Below, in pieces: positions 50,258 through 61,562 of a stretch of 64,000 bases of DNA. Both the position numbers and the translations under genes were made by a program. The DNA is taken from NCBI GenBank assembly GCA_002682825.1, contig NOKP01000002.1, positions 5,562,309-5,626,308 of the forward strand, in the 5' to 3' direction. The notes beneath the pieces were generated by a model. It was given only the letters and a program-made list of their open reading frames with translations. It was not told the DNA's origin and ran no database searches. Origin of the DNA: Neonectria sp. B-13. Its lineage: Eukaryota > Ascomycota > Sordariomycetes > Hypocreales > Nectriaceae. The number at the start of each line of letters is the position of its first letter. The stretch's first letter is position 1.

Positions 50258-51583
50258 ATGTCTGGCCCAACAGCAAACAAGTTCCTGCGGTTGAGTCGCC
50301 CGGCGATCGCCTCGGCCCGATCATCCTGCGTACAGGGCGCCCGGAAGCATGCCTTTTCGACAACCAGCTCAAGACAGCTCATGGGACTCGCCGGCTTCAC
50401 GGAGAACCAGCTCACGGTCAGAGACGCCGTCAGCCAGGTCTGCTCGGAGTTCCCCAACACGTACTGGCAAGAACATGACCAGGAGGAGAAGGATCCCAAT
50501 GAGTTCCACGCAGCGCTCGCCAAGGACGGATGGCTGGGTATCGCTCTGCCCGAGGCGCTCGGAGGATCGGGGCTGGGTATCTCGGAGGCGACGATGATGA
50601 TGCAGACCATCACCGAGTCGGGAGCTGGCATGGCTGGAGCGCAGTCTATCCACGCCAACGTGTATGCGACTCAGCCCCTCGCAAAGTTCGGCTCCAAAGA
50701 ACAGCTGGAGACGACCATCCCCAACATTGTCTCCGGCAAGTGGCGTGTGTGCTTTGGTGTCACTGAACCCAACGCCGGTCTGGATACTCTCCGTCTGGCG
50801 ACCACGGCGAAAAAGAACTCGGACGGATCGTACAGTGTCACGGGCCAGAAGATCTGGATTACGTGCGCTCAGGTGGCCGCCAAGATGATCCTGCTAGCAA
50901 GGACTACGCCTTTGGACGAGGTCAAGAAGCCCAGCGAGGGCCTGTCTCTCTTCTCCATCGACCTGGACCGCGACCAGCCCGGGCTCGACTTGAAGAAGAT
51001 CAGGAAGATGGGCGGCCGGGCTGTGGACGCCAACGAGGTGTTCTTCGACAACTACCAGATCCCCGCCAGCTCGCTGATTGGCGAAGAGGGCAAGGGCTTC
51101 AAGATGATCCTGCACGGCATGAATGCCGAGCGATGCCTGCTTGCGGGCGAGGCCCTGGGACTGGGCTACGCTGCACTGAAGAAGGCCAGTGACTACGCTC
51201 GCGAGCGGGTGGTGTTCCAGCGCCCGATTGGCATGAACCAGGGCATCGCACACCCGCTGGCCGACGCGTACATGAAGCTGGAGGGCGCCAAGCTGGCGAC
51301 ATACCACGCAGCGCGGCTGTACGACCAGAGCAAGACGGACGCGTCAATCCGACAGGACGAGGTCGGGGTGGCGGCCAACAGCGCCAAGTACATGGCCGCC
51401 GAGGCTGCCTTCACGGCTTGCGAACGGGCGGTTCTCACGCACGGAGGAATGGGATATGCTGTGGAGTACGACGTGGAGAGGTGGTTCCGAGAGTGCTTGG
51501 TTCCCCGGATTGCGCCTGTTAGTAGAGAGATGATTCTGAACTTTGTTGGCGAGAGGGTGCTGAAGCTTCCGAGAAGCTACTGA
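50258..51583 (+). CDS. Acyl-CoA dehydrogenase
   Basis: FAD enzyme that desaturates an acyl-CoA ester, 441 residues and intronless. The N-terminus (MSGPTANKFLRLSRPAI to KHAFSTTSSR) is a mitochondrial presequence. FAD/substrate blocks CFGVTEPNAGLDT, GQKIWITCA and GRAVDANEVFFDNY are intact. The usual catalytic Glu in the YEGTS-type loop is missing: that position reads APVS (419-422). Instead Glu291 in NAERCLLAGE aligns with the base used by isovaleryl- and long-chain-type dehydrogenases. The C-terminus VLKLPRSY belongs to a bacterial-type subfamily. The frame is open to 50204, but ATG 50258 gives the presequence. In context a methylsuccinyl- or similar CoA is plausible; the exact substrate is not known. 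Confidence 0.9.
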   Translation: MSGPTANKFLRLSRPAIASARSSCVQGARKHAFSTTSSRQLMGLAGFTENQLTVRDAVSQVCSEFPNTYWQEHDQEEKDPNEFHAALAKDGWLGIALPEALGGSGLGISEATMMMQTITESGAGMAGAQSIHANVYATQPLAKFGSKEQLETTIPNIVSGKWRVCFGVTEPNAGLDTLRLATTAKKNSDGSYSVTGQKIWITCAQVAAKMILLARTTPLDEVKKPSEGLSLFSIDLDRDQPGLDLKKIRKMGGRAVDANEVFFDNYQIPASSLIGEEGKGFKMILHGMNAERCLLAGEALGLGYAALKKASDYARERVVFQRPIGMNQGIAHPLADAYMKLEGAKLATYHAARLYDQSKTDASIRQDEVGVAANSAKYMAAEAAFTACERAVLTHGGMGYAVEYDVERWFRECLVPRIAPVSREMILNFVGERVLKLPRSY

Positions 51584-52040
51584 GGCAGGGGCACGAAACG
51601 AGTGTAGACGATATTTTAAACCATAGAGTAAATGATTCATGACTTGACTAAGAACCCGGGAACTGGGGATTTGCAGTTTGTAGTGATCAGACGTTACAAA
51701 TTATGAGAAGCCCGAGAGGAAGTATCCCTCCAGGTGAACTATCACGAACAAAATACCTTACAGTATGGTGAACAACCTCCAGGAAGGGCCACGCGACAAC
51801 TAACTTAACTATCTTGTCCTTGCCATCGCGAACCGCTTCGAGCCAAGTGGTGGCGCATTGCGTGTCCTAGTGTCGGCTACCACCTCCGATGAAAAGTGGA
51901 TCGCCCGGAGAAGCTTCCCCTCTGCCTGAAGATGAATCCCCGGCTACTCGGAGCATATAAGCGGGACGTGTGCCCAGAGCCGTTTCTGAAATTACAGAGA
52001 CCGGTCACTTAGACGTTCAACCACGGACCCGTTTTGAGCC
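51584..52040. other. Intergenic region, promoter of the cluster regulator
   Basis: About 460 bp with GTCGGCTACC at 51871-51880, a weaker relative of the cluster element. No other feature. Confidence 0.4.
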
Positions 52041-54530
52041 ATGTCTCCAGAGGAAGCGCCCACAGACGCTCCCGACCAGCAGTCTCCCCCCAACGACGGC
52101 ATCCCTGCTAAGCGGGCTCGCGCGAAGCATGCTTGCCGTGAGTGCAATGCTCGTCGGGTGAGGTGCAATGTCACAGAGTCCCACCCTTGTGCGAACTGCC
52201 AGGCTTCCGGGGCCAAGTGCGAGGTGCTACCATCCCGCCGGGGGAGGTGAGTGTCCTGTCTGCGAATTGTAGACTGATGTCCATACCTACATTGAATACT
52301 AATATTTCTTCTCAGATATCCCCGGAGATCACGTCGCCAGGGCCATCCTGCGCAAGCAAAAGCAGCGACCTTGTCATCAGTCGCTATTGGCGACGATGAC
52401 ACCGGGCTATCATCTATTGATTCAACACACTCGGCTCCAACGGCCAGAGGCGATTCAACCACCAGTCCGCTCATAGGTAGAGATGTGTCAGATGCCAGAT
52501 TTCCTGCTCGGACGCCGTCTCCATCGACCGATCTGGCGGTTCCTGGGACTTTGTTCTTCGGCGAGTCCAATTTCCTGACCCTCGTCCCCGGCCCTCGCCA
52601 AGGTGAAGAACCAAACCAGAACGGCCATGTAAACGGGAGCAAGCAGAAAGCCCGGCTTCTGTTTCCCATCTCCAGCACGCCCCAATCGATTCCCGAAGGC
52701 GAATCCCCCGCGAGTTGCGACCGCGTCAGCTCCGGAACCGCGCGCTATCTTCGCGATGAAGGTGCCTTGACGCTGCCCGACTTGCACACCTGCGTGCCGG
52801 CGCTGCAGGCTTACTTCACCTGGTTCCATCCCTGTTTTCCCATCCTCGACCGCGCAGAGTTCACGCGCCGACTTGCCAGCTTTGACGTGTCGTATCTCCT
52901 CCTTCAGTCGATGCTCTTCATCGGCGCGACGTACTGCGAGAACGACACCATCGTCTCAATGGGGTTCAAGGATCGCTCCGAGGCAAAGTCGTTGTTGTAC
53001 ACGCGGGCAAGGCTTTTGTTTCATGCCGACTGGGAAAAGGATGAAATCACCCTCATCCAATCACTGTTTCTCATGAGCTTCTGGCGAGGTGGTCCATCGG
53101 ATGTCAGGGATGTCCGGTATTGGCTGGGCGTGGTCATCGGGGTGGCGGAGTCGTACGGACTGCACAGATCGTGAGTTGATGTCGCTTTCAAGATAAGTAA
53201 TGTGTTATGGCTAATCGGTATACCAACGACAGCGCCAAGTTTACAACTAGGGACCCTCATCGGGCAAGATTGAGAAGAAGGATATGGTGGTCGATCTATG
53301 TGAGGATCAGTGCTTCTTGTCGCTGCCCACCTGCTAACCATGTTGAAAGGTTCGAGAACGCCAAGCCGCCGCGTCTCTTGGCTTGCCGAGTAGGATTCGA
53401 GACGATGACTGTGACATCGAGCCACTCAGCCCTTCGGATCTCGAATCTGAAATAGAGAACGAGGACGCCTCTCACTTTGGCTCTTGCAAGCCAGAGCACA
53501 TACAGTATGCTATCAAGATGGTGGAAATTGCCAGAATACGTAAGTGGTTGTGTAGTGTGTCGTCTCAGCAAACACTGACTCATGAATGCAGTTGGGCAAG
53601 TAATCGATGTGCATTTCTCGCCTGGGAGACCATCGTCTACCACCGACCAAGTTCGGGAAGTCGACCAGGTCCTCGAGTCCTGGAAACAAAGCCTCCCAGA
53701 TGAGCTGAGACGTGGCGTTGAGGACGGGAACGCCTCGGTGTGGTCACAGCTTCTACACTTGGCATATAAGTACGTCACCTGTCTGTTGATTCATGAAGAC
53801 ATGTGGACTTACAGCTTCACAGCCATGTACGGATCCTCATCCACCGTCACAGCTTTCTGAAACAAGTGAAAGAAGACGACAGCGGACAGATTGCTGTGGC
53901 TGCTGCGTCGCGTATTAGCCGGATCGCCGAGGACATGCTCGCACAGGGCACGCTTCGGTACGGCCAGATGCATTTGTAAGTTTCCACTGCAAGTGACGAT
54001 GGCCATGAAACCTTGCATGCTAACTCAATGATAGGATCACGAGTCTGTTCGCCGCACTTTGCATCCACGCCATCAGCATCAAAAGAGGCGTTGATGTCAC
54101 ACGACGGATTGCAGAACATAGGGCTCAGATGTGTCTACTGGCCCTCCAGGAGATCCAGAAGTACTGGAGGATCAACAACAACGTGCTCGACCTATTCCTG
54201 CAATACCTCGATGTATCTATTGCAAGGCGACTCCACGGTACAGGCCAAGCCGAAGGAATGCTGCATAACATGGCCAGCCTGGAGCCCCATGGAATGGGAG
54301 ACGGCCAGGAAGAATGCCGTAATAGCACTCCTCCACCAGAGGGAGGCGAGCGGTACGACTTTCCGACGCCGCAGACGCAGGCGCAGACCAAGGCCTTTGA
54401 AGACCAGTACTTCAACATGCTCTACGGGCCTTGGGAGGGCGATGATGGTCTGGCTGATCTGGGGCTGGTTCTCCAAGCCGATGACCCGTTGCAGATGGAG
54501 AGTCTCAACTTTCTAGGCCGATCTCTGTAG
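52041..54530 (+). CDS. Zn2Cys6 transcription factor with fungal_trans domain (CTF1/FacB-like)
   Basis: Probable pathway-specific activator of the cluster, 714 residues in seven exons: 52041-52246, 52316-53170, 53233-53299, 53350-53539, 53592-53769, 53823-53975, 54035-54530. The zinc cluster has Cys32, 35, 42, 50, 53 and 60 (C-x2-C-x6-C-x7-C-x2-C-x6-C) in HACRECNARRVRCN. The middle homology region includes YFTWFHPCFPILDRAEF, YWLGVVIGVAESYGLHRS and RLRRRIWWSIYVRERQ, as in cutinase/fatty-acid-responsive regulators. The C-terminus is acidic and Gln/Pro-rich, likely an activation domain. Every intron is 50-69 bp with consensus borders. It sits between the acyl-CoA dehydrogenase and the hydratase, all three transcribed rightwards. 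Confidence 0.92.
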
Positions 54531-54607
54531 GCCCAATACTTCGGGTGCGGTTTCCGGAGGTGCAGCTGACTCGGCTTCTTCGGTTACTTGAATGTGTGGA
54601 TGATTCG

Positions 54608-54616
54608 AATAGCCGG
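54608..54616 (-). promoter_or_regulatory. CCGGCTATT, possible cluster element upstream of the hydratase
   Basis: AATAGCCGG on the plus strand, in the 264 bp between the regulator stop and the hydratase ATG. It matches the core of the 18-bp element at seven of eight positions (CCGGCTAT for TCGGCTAT). Single-site evidence only. Confidence 0.35.
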
Positions 54617-54794
54617 GCTCCACCTCCGGATCTCCATCTCGGGAGCTTAGTCTACATCCATCCATCCATCTACGGTACTCGAACCAAGCTCGGTGGATAG
54701 AGGAATTCCGTTATTAGTCCTATAACGAGACGTCGCGTTCATCTTGAAGAAGAATTGAAGTTAGCTTCATCCCTAGAAAGCGATCCTCAAAAAC

Positions 54795-55905
54795 ATGGCG
54801 CAATCACCGATCCTTCGTCAAGCCCGTCATCGGCTTGCTCATCAATTGGCACAAGTACAGCGCCGAGGCTTCGCAGTCTCACCACGATGCTCCAAAGCCA
54901 CTGCCGCCGAATCCGCCTCCTATCTTCTTGACAACTTTGCCGAGAAATCAGTTGTGCGTCGCCAGCTCATCGACGCAAACCAGCTGCAGAAGCTGGCGCT
55001 TACTCTCGGCCAAACGTCTATCGAAGGCGCAGACGTCTCCGACGTTCCGCCCGTTGCCGGAACGCCGGTGCCGCAGGGCTACCACCTCGCGTACTTTACG
55101 CCCAATGGCACCGAGAAGGACCTCGGCGCAGATGGGACGGACCGCACGTTCAATGCGTCGGCGCCGTTCACGCGGCGGATGTGGGCGGGCGGGAAGATGA
55201 AATGGCCGGCTCCGTCGAGCGGGGCGTTGCTCCGGGTCGGCGATGAGGTCGAGGAGCGGACTCGGCTTCTGAGCGCTACGGCCAAGAAGAGTCGGTCCGC
55301 CGGAGAGATGGTTCTGGTTGAGGTGGAAAAGGAGTTCTGGGGCCCCAACGGGCGTGCTCTTGTTGATCGGCGATCATGGGTCTTTCGGCCTGAGATTGAT
55401 CCTCAGAATGCGCCTGCGGCTCCGAAGCCCCTTGAAGATGTTACCCGTGGGCCATCTTTAATCAAAGATCTTTCCGACAATGGCAATGGTGAGATTTCCA
55501 GTGATTCTCGTGCGATAATACCTCGTGCTAATAAACTCAGGCTTCCCAACTCGAGAGCTGCGGTGGTCTCCTGCTGGCCTCTTCAGGTTCTCAGCACTCA
55601 CTTTCAATGGCCACATGATTCACTACAACGAGGATTGGACTCGTAACGTTGAGAGCCACCCGAGTTTGGTAGTCCACGGACCTCTGAATCTCATCAACCT
55701 CCTGAATTACTGGAAGGACGTCCATGGAAATGGCCAAGGGCCAAGCAGCATCTCATACAGGGCAATGTCGCCCTTGTATGCTGGCCAGACGTACCACATC
55801 CGGACAGCAGATGTTCGAGACACCGACAGTGGCAAGGTCTGGGATGTTCTCGTCGAGAAGGATGAAGTTGTCTGTATGAAGAGCGAGATCTCGGCTCATG
55901 ATTAA
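54795..55905 (+). CDS. MaoC/HTD2-type enoyl-CoA hydratase (itaconyl-/mesaconyl-CoA hydratase-like)
   Basis: Hot-dog-fold hydratase, 352 residues. Exons are 54795-55488 and 55541-55905 (intron 55489-55540). A mitochondrial presequence (RHRLAHQLAQVQRRGFAVS) is followed by the FAS1-like N-terminal hot-dog half, with FTRRMWAGGKMKW and the VDRRSWVFRP block. The C-terminal half has FRFSALTFNGHMIHYNEDW, the hydratase-2 motif, and VVHGPLNLINLL. This two-half layout is that of bacterial itaconyl-CoA hydratase (Ich/RipB type), mesaconyl-C4-CoA hydratase and mitochondrial Htd2. Yeast Htd2 acts in fatty-acid synthesis, so that is the main alternative. Neighbouring an acyl-CoA dehydrogenase and a CitE-type lyase argues for C5-dicarboxylate catabolism. 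It is convergent with the lyase gene. Confidence 0.87.
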
Positions 55906-56031
55906 TGTACAAGTTGGCGATTCCACTGTCATAGAAACTTCCAGATTTCTCTCAAGTCTTATCAAATAAGTAGAACTATTGTAACATGTTTGATCTGTTA
56001 TGTCTACCAAAGACCCATGATGCGACGCTTA

Positions 56032-57076
56032 CTATGCTTTAGTAGCCTCCTCCAACTCAGTGATATCAATGCCACAGAGCCGCGCTCGCTCCAGTAATGC
56101 TAATGCCCGCTTCACAATAGGTGCATCAATCATCTTCCCATCCAACTTCCAAGCACCCTTACCCTCAGCTCTAGCAACCGCATCGCCCTGCCGGACTCTT
56201 ACCGCCCATTGCAGAATATCTTCTGACGGACCAAAGGCTTTTTGGACAATACTAACTTGGAGCGGGTGAATACACTGTTTCCCTGTGAAGCCAAGCGCAC
56301 GACCCTCTTGACTGTCATGTTCCAGAGCAGCCCTTGACGCATCATCTGATGGAACTCCAGTTGACACGAGGTCAATCACAGACGGTAAGTTGTGCGCCAG
56401 CGCTGCAGTAACGATGGAGCTGCGAGCGAAAAGGAGCTCGCGTCGGTCGGGGAGTCGCGACAAGCCGAGCTCGGTCGCAAAGTCCTCGGCAGCGAAAGCA
56501 AGGCCCGAGAGACCGGTGGTGGGTGCTGCTCGACAGATAGAGTTTATGTCAGAGAGGCCTCGGGCGGATTCAATGAGAGCGAGAATGTTGAGTGGCCGTG
56601 AAGAGGTATTCTCAGGTGTCCCGGATGTACCATTGACTGTCACCGCTCGGTGAGGCGCGACGTGTCGCACAACATCGGCGACAAAATGAAGGTCCTCGGG
56701 ACCTTGAACCTTGGGTATGACGATGGTGTCAAGGTTATTGCCCAGTTTCAACACCTCTGTGAGATCCGCAAGAGCCAGTCCTGTATCAACGGCGTTGATT
56801 CTCACAGCCACCTCCCGTGGAGATCTTGACGAGCTGCTCATTGAGCTGTCGGCAAGATGTCGTGCGACAAGCCCACGAGCAGCAGCTTTGGCATCGGGCG
56901 CAACGGAATCTTCAAGGTCGTATATCACTGTGTCAATATTGAGAGCTTGGGTTTTGGCGAGCATCTTCTGGGACGCTCCAGGAACTAATCAGGATGTTAG
57001 TAATTGAGCCAGACTGACAGCGGTGCTGAATACCGTAGAGGAGCGCCCGGCGAAGGAAAGCTGGAGTGGCGGTCAT
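56032..57076 (-). CDS. CitE/CLYBL-type citramalyl-CoA (beta-hydroxyacyl-CoA) lyase
   Basis: HpcH/HpaI-CitE family lyase that cleaves (3S)-citramalyl-CoA, malyl-CoA or related esters to acetyl-CoA plus a 2-oxo acid. Exons are 57076-57034 and 56984-56032 (intron 56985-57033, acceptor TTAG). The product is 331 residues; human CLYBL is about 340. Motifs: RRALLYVPGASQKMLAK at the start, IYDLEDSVAP, VRINAVDTG, IPKVQGPED, the metal-ligand ALIESARGL, AFAAEDFATELG and GFTGKQCIHPLQVSIVQKAF, the last nearly as in CLYBL. No clear mitochondrial presequence or PTS1 is seen, unlike its pathway neighbours. The 18-bp element lies 107 bp upstream of the ATG. Confidence 0.92.
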
Positions 57077-57463
57077 TATTGAAACGTCGTGAAGGTGTAA
57101 GTCTTTTAGATCAAGCTCTTTCACTTGTCAAGAAACTCTGCTGGTGATATACCGATGGTTCGGTTTAAGACCGGCGGTAGTGCGCCAAGTCGGCTATATG
57201 GGTTTGGCTCCTTAAAGGCGTGGAGACGTAGGCGCTGTTGGCAGAACCGCACTTGTCGTAGCAGTTTTAAGAAACACGGCATAACTGGAAAATGATTACA
57301 GGAAGAAAGACCAACAGAGACGTGCTGCAGTTGACACGAGATGTCATCATTGGGGAGGTGAAGCTATGAGTCAAAATGCTCGGTGATTGATTCGCTATTA
57401 AGAATGGAACAATTTATGTACTTCTAAAACAAACACAAGTACAAGCTAGAATGTGGTAATCCA
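57077..57463. other. Intergenic region, lyase promoter
   Basis: Contains the 18-bp element at 57183-57200, close to other CGG-rich sequence (CGGTTTAAGACCGGCGG at 57161-57177). No gene. Confidence 0.5.
57183..57200 (+). promoter_or_regulatory. 18-bp shared cluster element, copy 2
   Basis: CGCCAAGTCGGCTATATG, identical to 50074-50091. It is in reverse orientation relative to the lyase, 107 bp upstream of its ATG. Confidence 0.6.
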
Positions 57464-60400
57464 TCATTCTTGCACGGAAAATGCATCTTCCAAGCACTTC
57501 TTCTCCTGTGCCTCGTGGACCTTCTTCCAACCAGCCGCGGGACTAGCACTCGGCCCTCGCCCGGCATACAACAGCTTTTTACCCGCCAGGTAGTTTGACT
57601 TTCTCAGCACAGAGTCCAGGCGATCACGGATATAGTGCCATGCTCCGCCATTATAGTGTTCCTCCTGGGCCCAGACCACGCTTTGAGCACTACTGTATTG
57701 GTCTAAATTGGCCTTCACTTCGCGCCAAGGGAAGGGGTGCAGTTCCTCGATTCGCGTGATGGCTGTGTCGCGAATACCGAGGGCTGCTCGCTGTTTCACT
57801 AACGAGGCGTATATCTGGCCTGAGCAAAAGATGACGCGGGAGATGTTGTCCGGGCTGTCGATTTCGCCGGCTTCGTGCGCCGGATCAGCCAGAACAGGCT
57901 GGAACGTGGCGGAGGGGTCGGTGAACTCCGAGATATCGGACCTGCAAATGGCATGGCGAAGCAGGGACTTAGAAAAGAAGATGACCAAGGCTATCGAGAC
58001 CTGTTAGCTATGTCCGCCTATCGAGGAATGACGAGTGGCTTCTGGAGATGTATTAGGGGTAATATGGGCACTTACGTTTTCGGAACTCCCGCTTAAGCTG
58101 GCGGCGCAGCAGATGGAAGTAGTTGGCAGGAGAAGTCATGTAAGCAATCTCCATGTTGCAGTCCTGATGCGCTCGATCGATACTGGCCTCATCGACCGGC
58201 CAAGTCCGTCCCTCCTCGTTGCACATCAACAAGAATCGCTCCAACCGAGCAGACGAGTGCTCGGCGCCCTGGCCGTCAAAGCCGTGGGGCAGCGACAGCA
58301 CGATGCCAGAGCGGTCGAGCCACTTGGACTCGCCCGCGACGATGAAGTTGTCGATGATGACCTGCGTGTTGTTGGCAAAGTCGCCGAACTGGGCTTCCCA
58401 CATCACCAGCGGCTTCGGGTCTGCGAGCGTCACGCCGTACTCGAAGCCCAGAGCGCCAAACTCGCTGAGCGGCGAGTTGCTGGCCTGGAAGCGGGCCTGG
58501 TCGGGAGAGAGATTACTTAGGGGTGTCCAGGTCGCGCCCGTGGCTTGGTTATGTAACACTGAGTGTCGTTGGGAGAATGTTCCGCGCTGGACGTCCTGAC
58601 CAGTGAGGCGTACGGAATGGCCCTCGAGACAGAGCGTTCCAAAGGCCAAGGCCTCGGCGGTGGCCCAATCAACAGAGCCTTCGTCGAAGCCCTGAAGTCG
58701 GCCGGCGAGGATGCGCTGGAGGTTGGGATGGAGCTCGAATCCCTCTGGCACGCTGCTGACCTTGTCGGCTATGGGCTTCAGGATCGAGTGATCAACCGCA
58801 GTGGAAGTGACGGGATACTGCTCGGATGCTAGGGAAGTTGGCGAAGGAAGTGAACTCCAGGCAGCGGGGAATTTCTTTCTCTCCGAGATGTAGGTCTTGC
58901 TGGTCTCAAAGTTCTCATTGAGGCGATCCCAAACCCATTTCTTCTGGTCCTCAATCTCAGCAACAGAAAACGTGCCTTCACTCACAAGCTTGTCGACGTA
59001 GATTTCCGTTGTGGGCGTCTGGCTTGATACGTGCTTGTACATCATGGGCTGGGTGAAAGTCGGCTGGTCAAATTCGTTGTGGCCGAACTTGCGATAGCAG
59101 ACCAAGTCGATGACTATGTCTTCATGAAACTCAGCCCGCCAGTCGGCAGCGAGTTGGCAAACAAAGGTCACAGCCTCCACATCGTCGGCGTTGACGTGGA
59201 TGATCGGCGCGTCGATGTACTTGGCTAGATCAGAGGCATAAGGGGTCGAGCGCGAACACTCCACATCGGTAGTGAAGCCGATTTGGTTGTTGACGATGAC
59301 TCGGATGGTACCGCCGACTTGGTAAGCATCTAACCTCGACAGTCCTAGAGTCTCATACACCACGCCCTGACCCGCAAAGGCGGCATCGCCATGGAGGGCA
59401 AGACACATGGTGCGCTTCCGGTCCTTGTCGCCTTGGAGCTCCTGTAGGGCGTATGCAGACCCCGTTGCCACGGGATCGACAGCCTCGAGATGTGACGGGT
59501 TGGCGAGTAGTGATATGCCGACGTGACGACCTTCAGCTGTGATGCGGTGGCCGTCGTGGCCGAGGTGGTACTTGACATCACCAGCCATACCGGGGAAATC
59601 AGTCTTCACGCGGCCTGCAAACTCGGCGAGGATTGCCTCACGGGGCTTGCCGTAGACGGTCCCCAGCATAGTCAGCCGGCCGCGGTGACAGCTACCGACT
59701 ACGATGTCTTCAATTCCGTGGACATCGACGCTGCGGTCGATAAGAGACGTGATGCCCGGAACAAGTCCCTCAGAACCATCGAGACCAAACCGCTTCTCGG
59801 TAGGGAACTTGGTCGCGATGAACCGTTCAAAACTAGAACTCCAGATCAAGCTATCCAGAATCCGTCGCTTCTCGTCCTGAGAGAATCGGAACGGAGTGGG
59901 CACCTCAAGTCGCTTGCGAAGCCACTCACGCTTGCCGGAGTCAGGAATATGCTGGTACTCGACACCGAAGCTGCCGCAGTACACCGACTCGCAGGCGGCC
60001 ACGATCTCACGCAGAGTCATCGACTCGCGCCCTTCAGCTGCGAACGAGGGCAGGATGTCCGGACCGAGGGTGAACTGACGATCCAAGTCGGCGGCCGTGA
60101 AGCCATAATGAGCGGGATCGAGCTCGCTAGGACGCTCCGCGTGAAGGCCCAGGCTGTTTTTGCGGAGACCTAGCGGGTCGATGTTGGCGACGTGATGACC
60201 TTGGGACTGATATGCAGAAACAAGCTGGACAACCTTGAGATAATCCTTAGCCTGGCTGGACTGGATTCCTTGGTTGAGGCCAAACCCGGCTTTCAAGGCC
60301 GGATCGCGAGACGAGAGGAAACCAGGCGGTAGCTGGACTGCCTGATCTGGAGACTTGTTCATGTCTTCCATGTTTCGGAAGTAAGTGCGCCAGGAGACGT

Positions 60401-60750
60401 GAACCGAATCCGGCGCAATCTGCCAGGATTCATGCATCGCGTCAATGTACGTGGCCGCACAACCCTTAAGGAACGATTCCTCCACAGTCTTCATTCGGCA
60501 GTCAGCTAACGCCCACGATGAAAGTGATGTTCAACTTGAATCGGGCATAACTTACAGGCGGTGAAAATGCTGGCGCTTGAGCTTCAGCCTCGGCCGTGGC
60601 ATAGCCTCTATTCCCAGCAGCTCGTGGCGAATCCCGAGAGATTCTTGTTGTGCCGGCGGTGGAAACCCAACGCTGTGGTTTCGCTCTTGGGAGCACCACG
60701 CGCGCCAACGTCCTGCTGGTCGCGGTGAACGGTCGCACTGTCCGCAACAT
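57464..60750 (-). CDS. 2-oxoglutarate dehydrogenase E1 component, divergent paralogue
   Basis: Thiamine-diphosphate decarboxylase of a 2-oxo-acid dehydrogenase complex, 1044 residues. Exons are 60750-60556, 60488-58076 and 57990-57464; introns are 60489-60555 (acceptor GAAG) and 57991-58075. A mitochondrial presequence (MLRTVRPFTATSRTL) precedes the OGDH N-terminal motif SVHVSWRTYFRNME. Typical blocks are YGFTAADLDRQFTLGPDILP, LLANPSHLEAVDPV, VIVNNQIGFTT, VICYRK-like IDLVCYRKFGHNE and SEFGALGFEYGVTL. However, the normally invariant GMPHRGRLN block reads GSCHRGRLT, and sequence around GHDGHRITAEGRH and NFIVAGESKW also departs from housekeeping Kgd1. It is followed on the same strand by E2 further right. 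Probably accepts 2-oxoglutarate or a substituted/longer 2-oxo-dicarboxylate. Confidence 0.9.
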
Positions 60751-61562
60751 GGCGATGACGGGAGGGGTTTCAAAGGTACAGTGTCAATTGACTGATTCGT
60801 TTATCCATGAGTGCTCGCGAGAGAGAAGTAGACGACAACACAAGCTACGAGTCCGGACTATGAACATGAGAATTCCTCCTGGGGAGGGTCATACCGCAGG
60901 ATCGGGATAGCTATCCGTTCCGCGGCAATGTGTGCTGGAGATCCACCGGCAATGCCATGCCTGCCGTCGGCCACAGATCGGCTTCCGGGCATGACACTTT
61001 GCCGCCCCGTATGGGGAAGCCCGAAATTCGTGGTAGCTCGGCCAGATGTAAGTGATAGGATGGAGTAAGTTGGGTGACGCTCAACATCCGGATGAGAGCT
61101 GTGTGGGGATTTCGGGAGCAACATCCGAGGGTTGATGGGTGCCAAGGGACTCCACCCTGAGTGTGGGCGAGCCGGTGTGTTGGTGGAACGGTGTCTCCCT
61201 TCTTTGAGTAGCCGTCTTAACAAGTAGAGCAATCACAGAATGGTGAATGGACGAATCAGACGACATAGAATTTTAGTGGTATAGAGGGTATTGGCTTAGT
61301 TCTTTGACCTTTGAACTGAATAGCTAGTTCGACAATATGGTGAATAGCATCAGGTGCGATGGATCGTGAAGGAATTACACTATTAAGCCTTGAAGTAATA
61401 ATTGACTGTGTTAAGCATCACCTGTACGTAAAGCGCCAGTTCATGCAAACTCCCAAACGATATAGTGATGTCTCTAGTTCATGAAGCCACCCAAGCCACC
61501 ATTTCCGCACACATGCTGTAGTACAAGGATACTGTTCCCAGTCGGCGTCATTTCAGGGCGAC
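60751..61562. other. Intergenic region between E2 (3') and E1 (5')
   Basis: About 810 bp. Several TCGG-containing sequences occur (TCGGCTTCC near 60970) but no exact core element. No gene seen. Confidence 0.45.
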
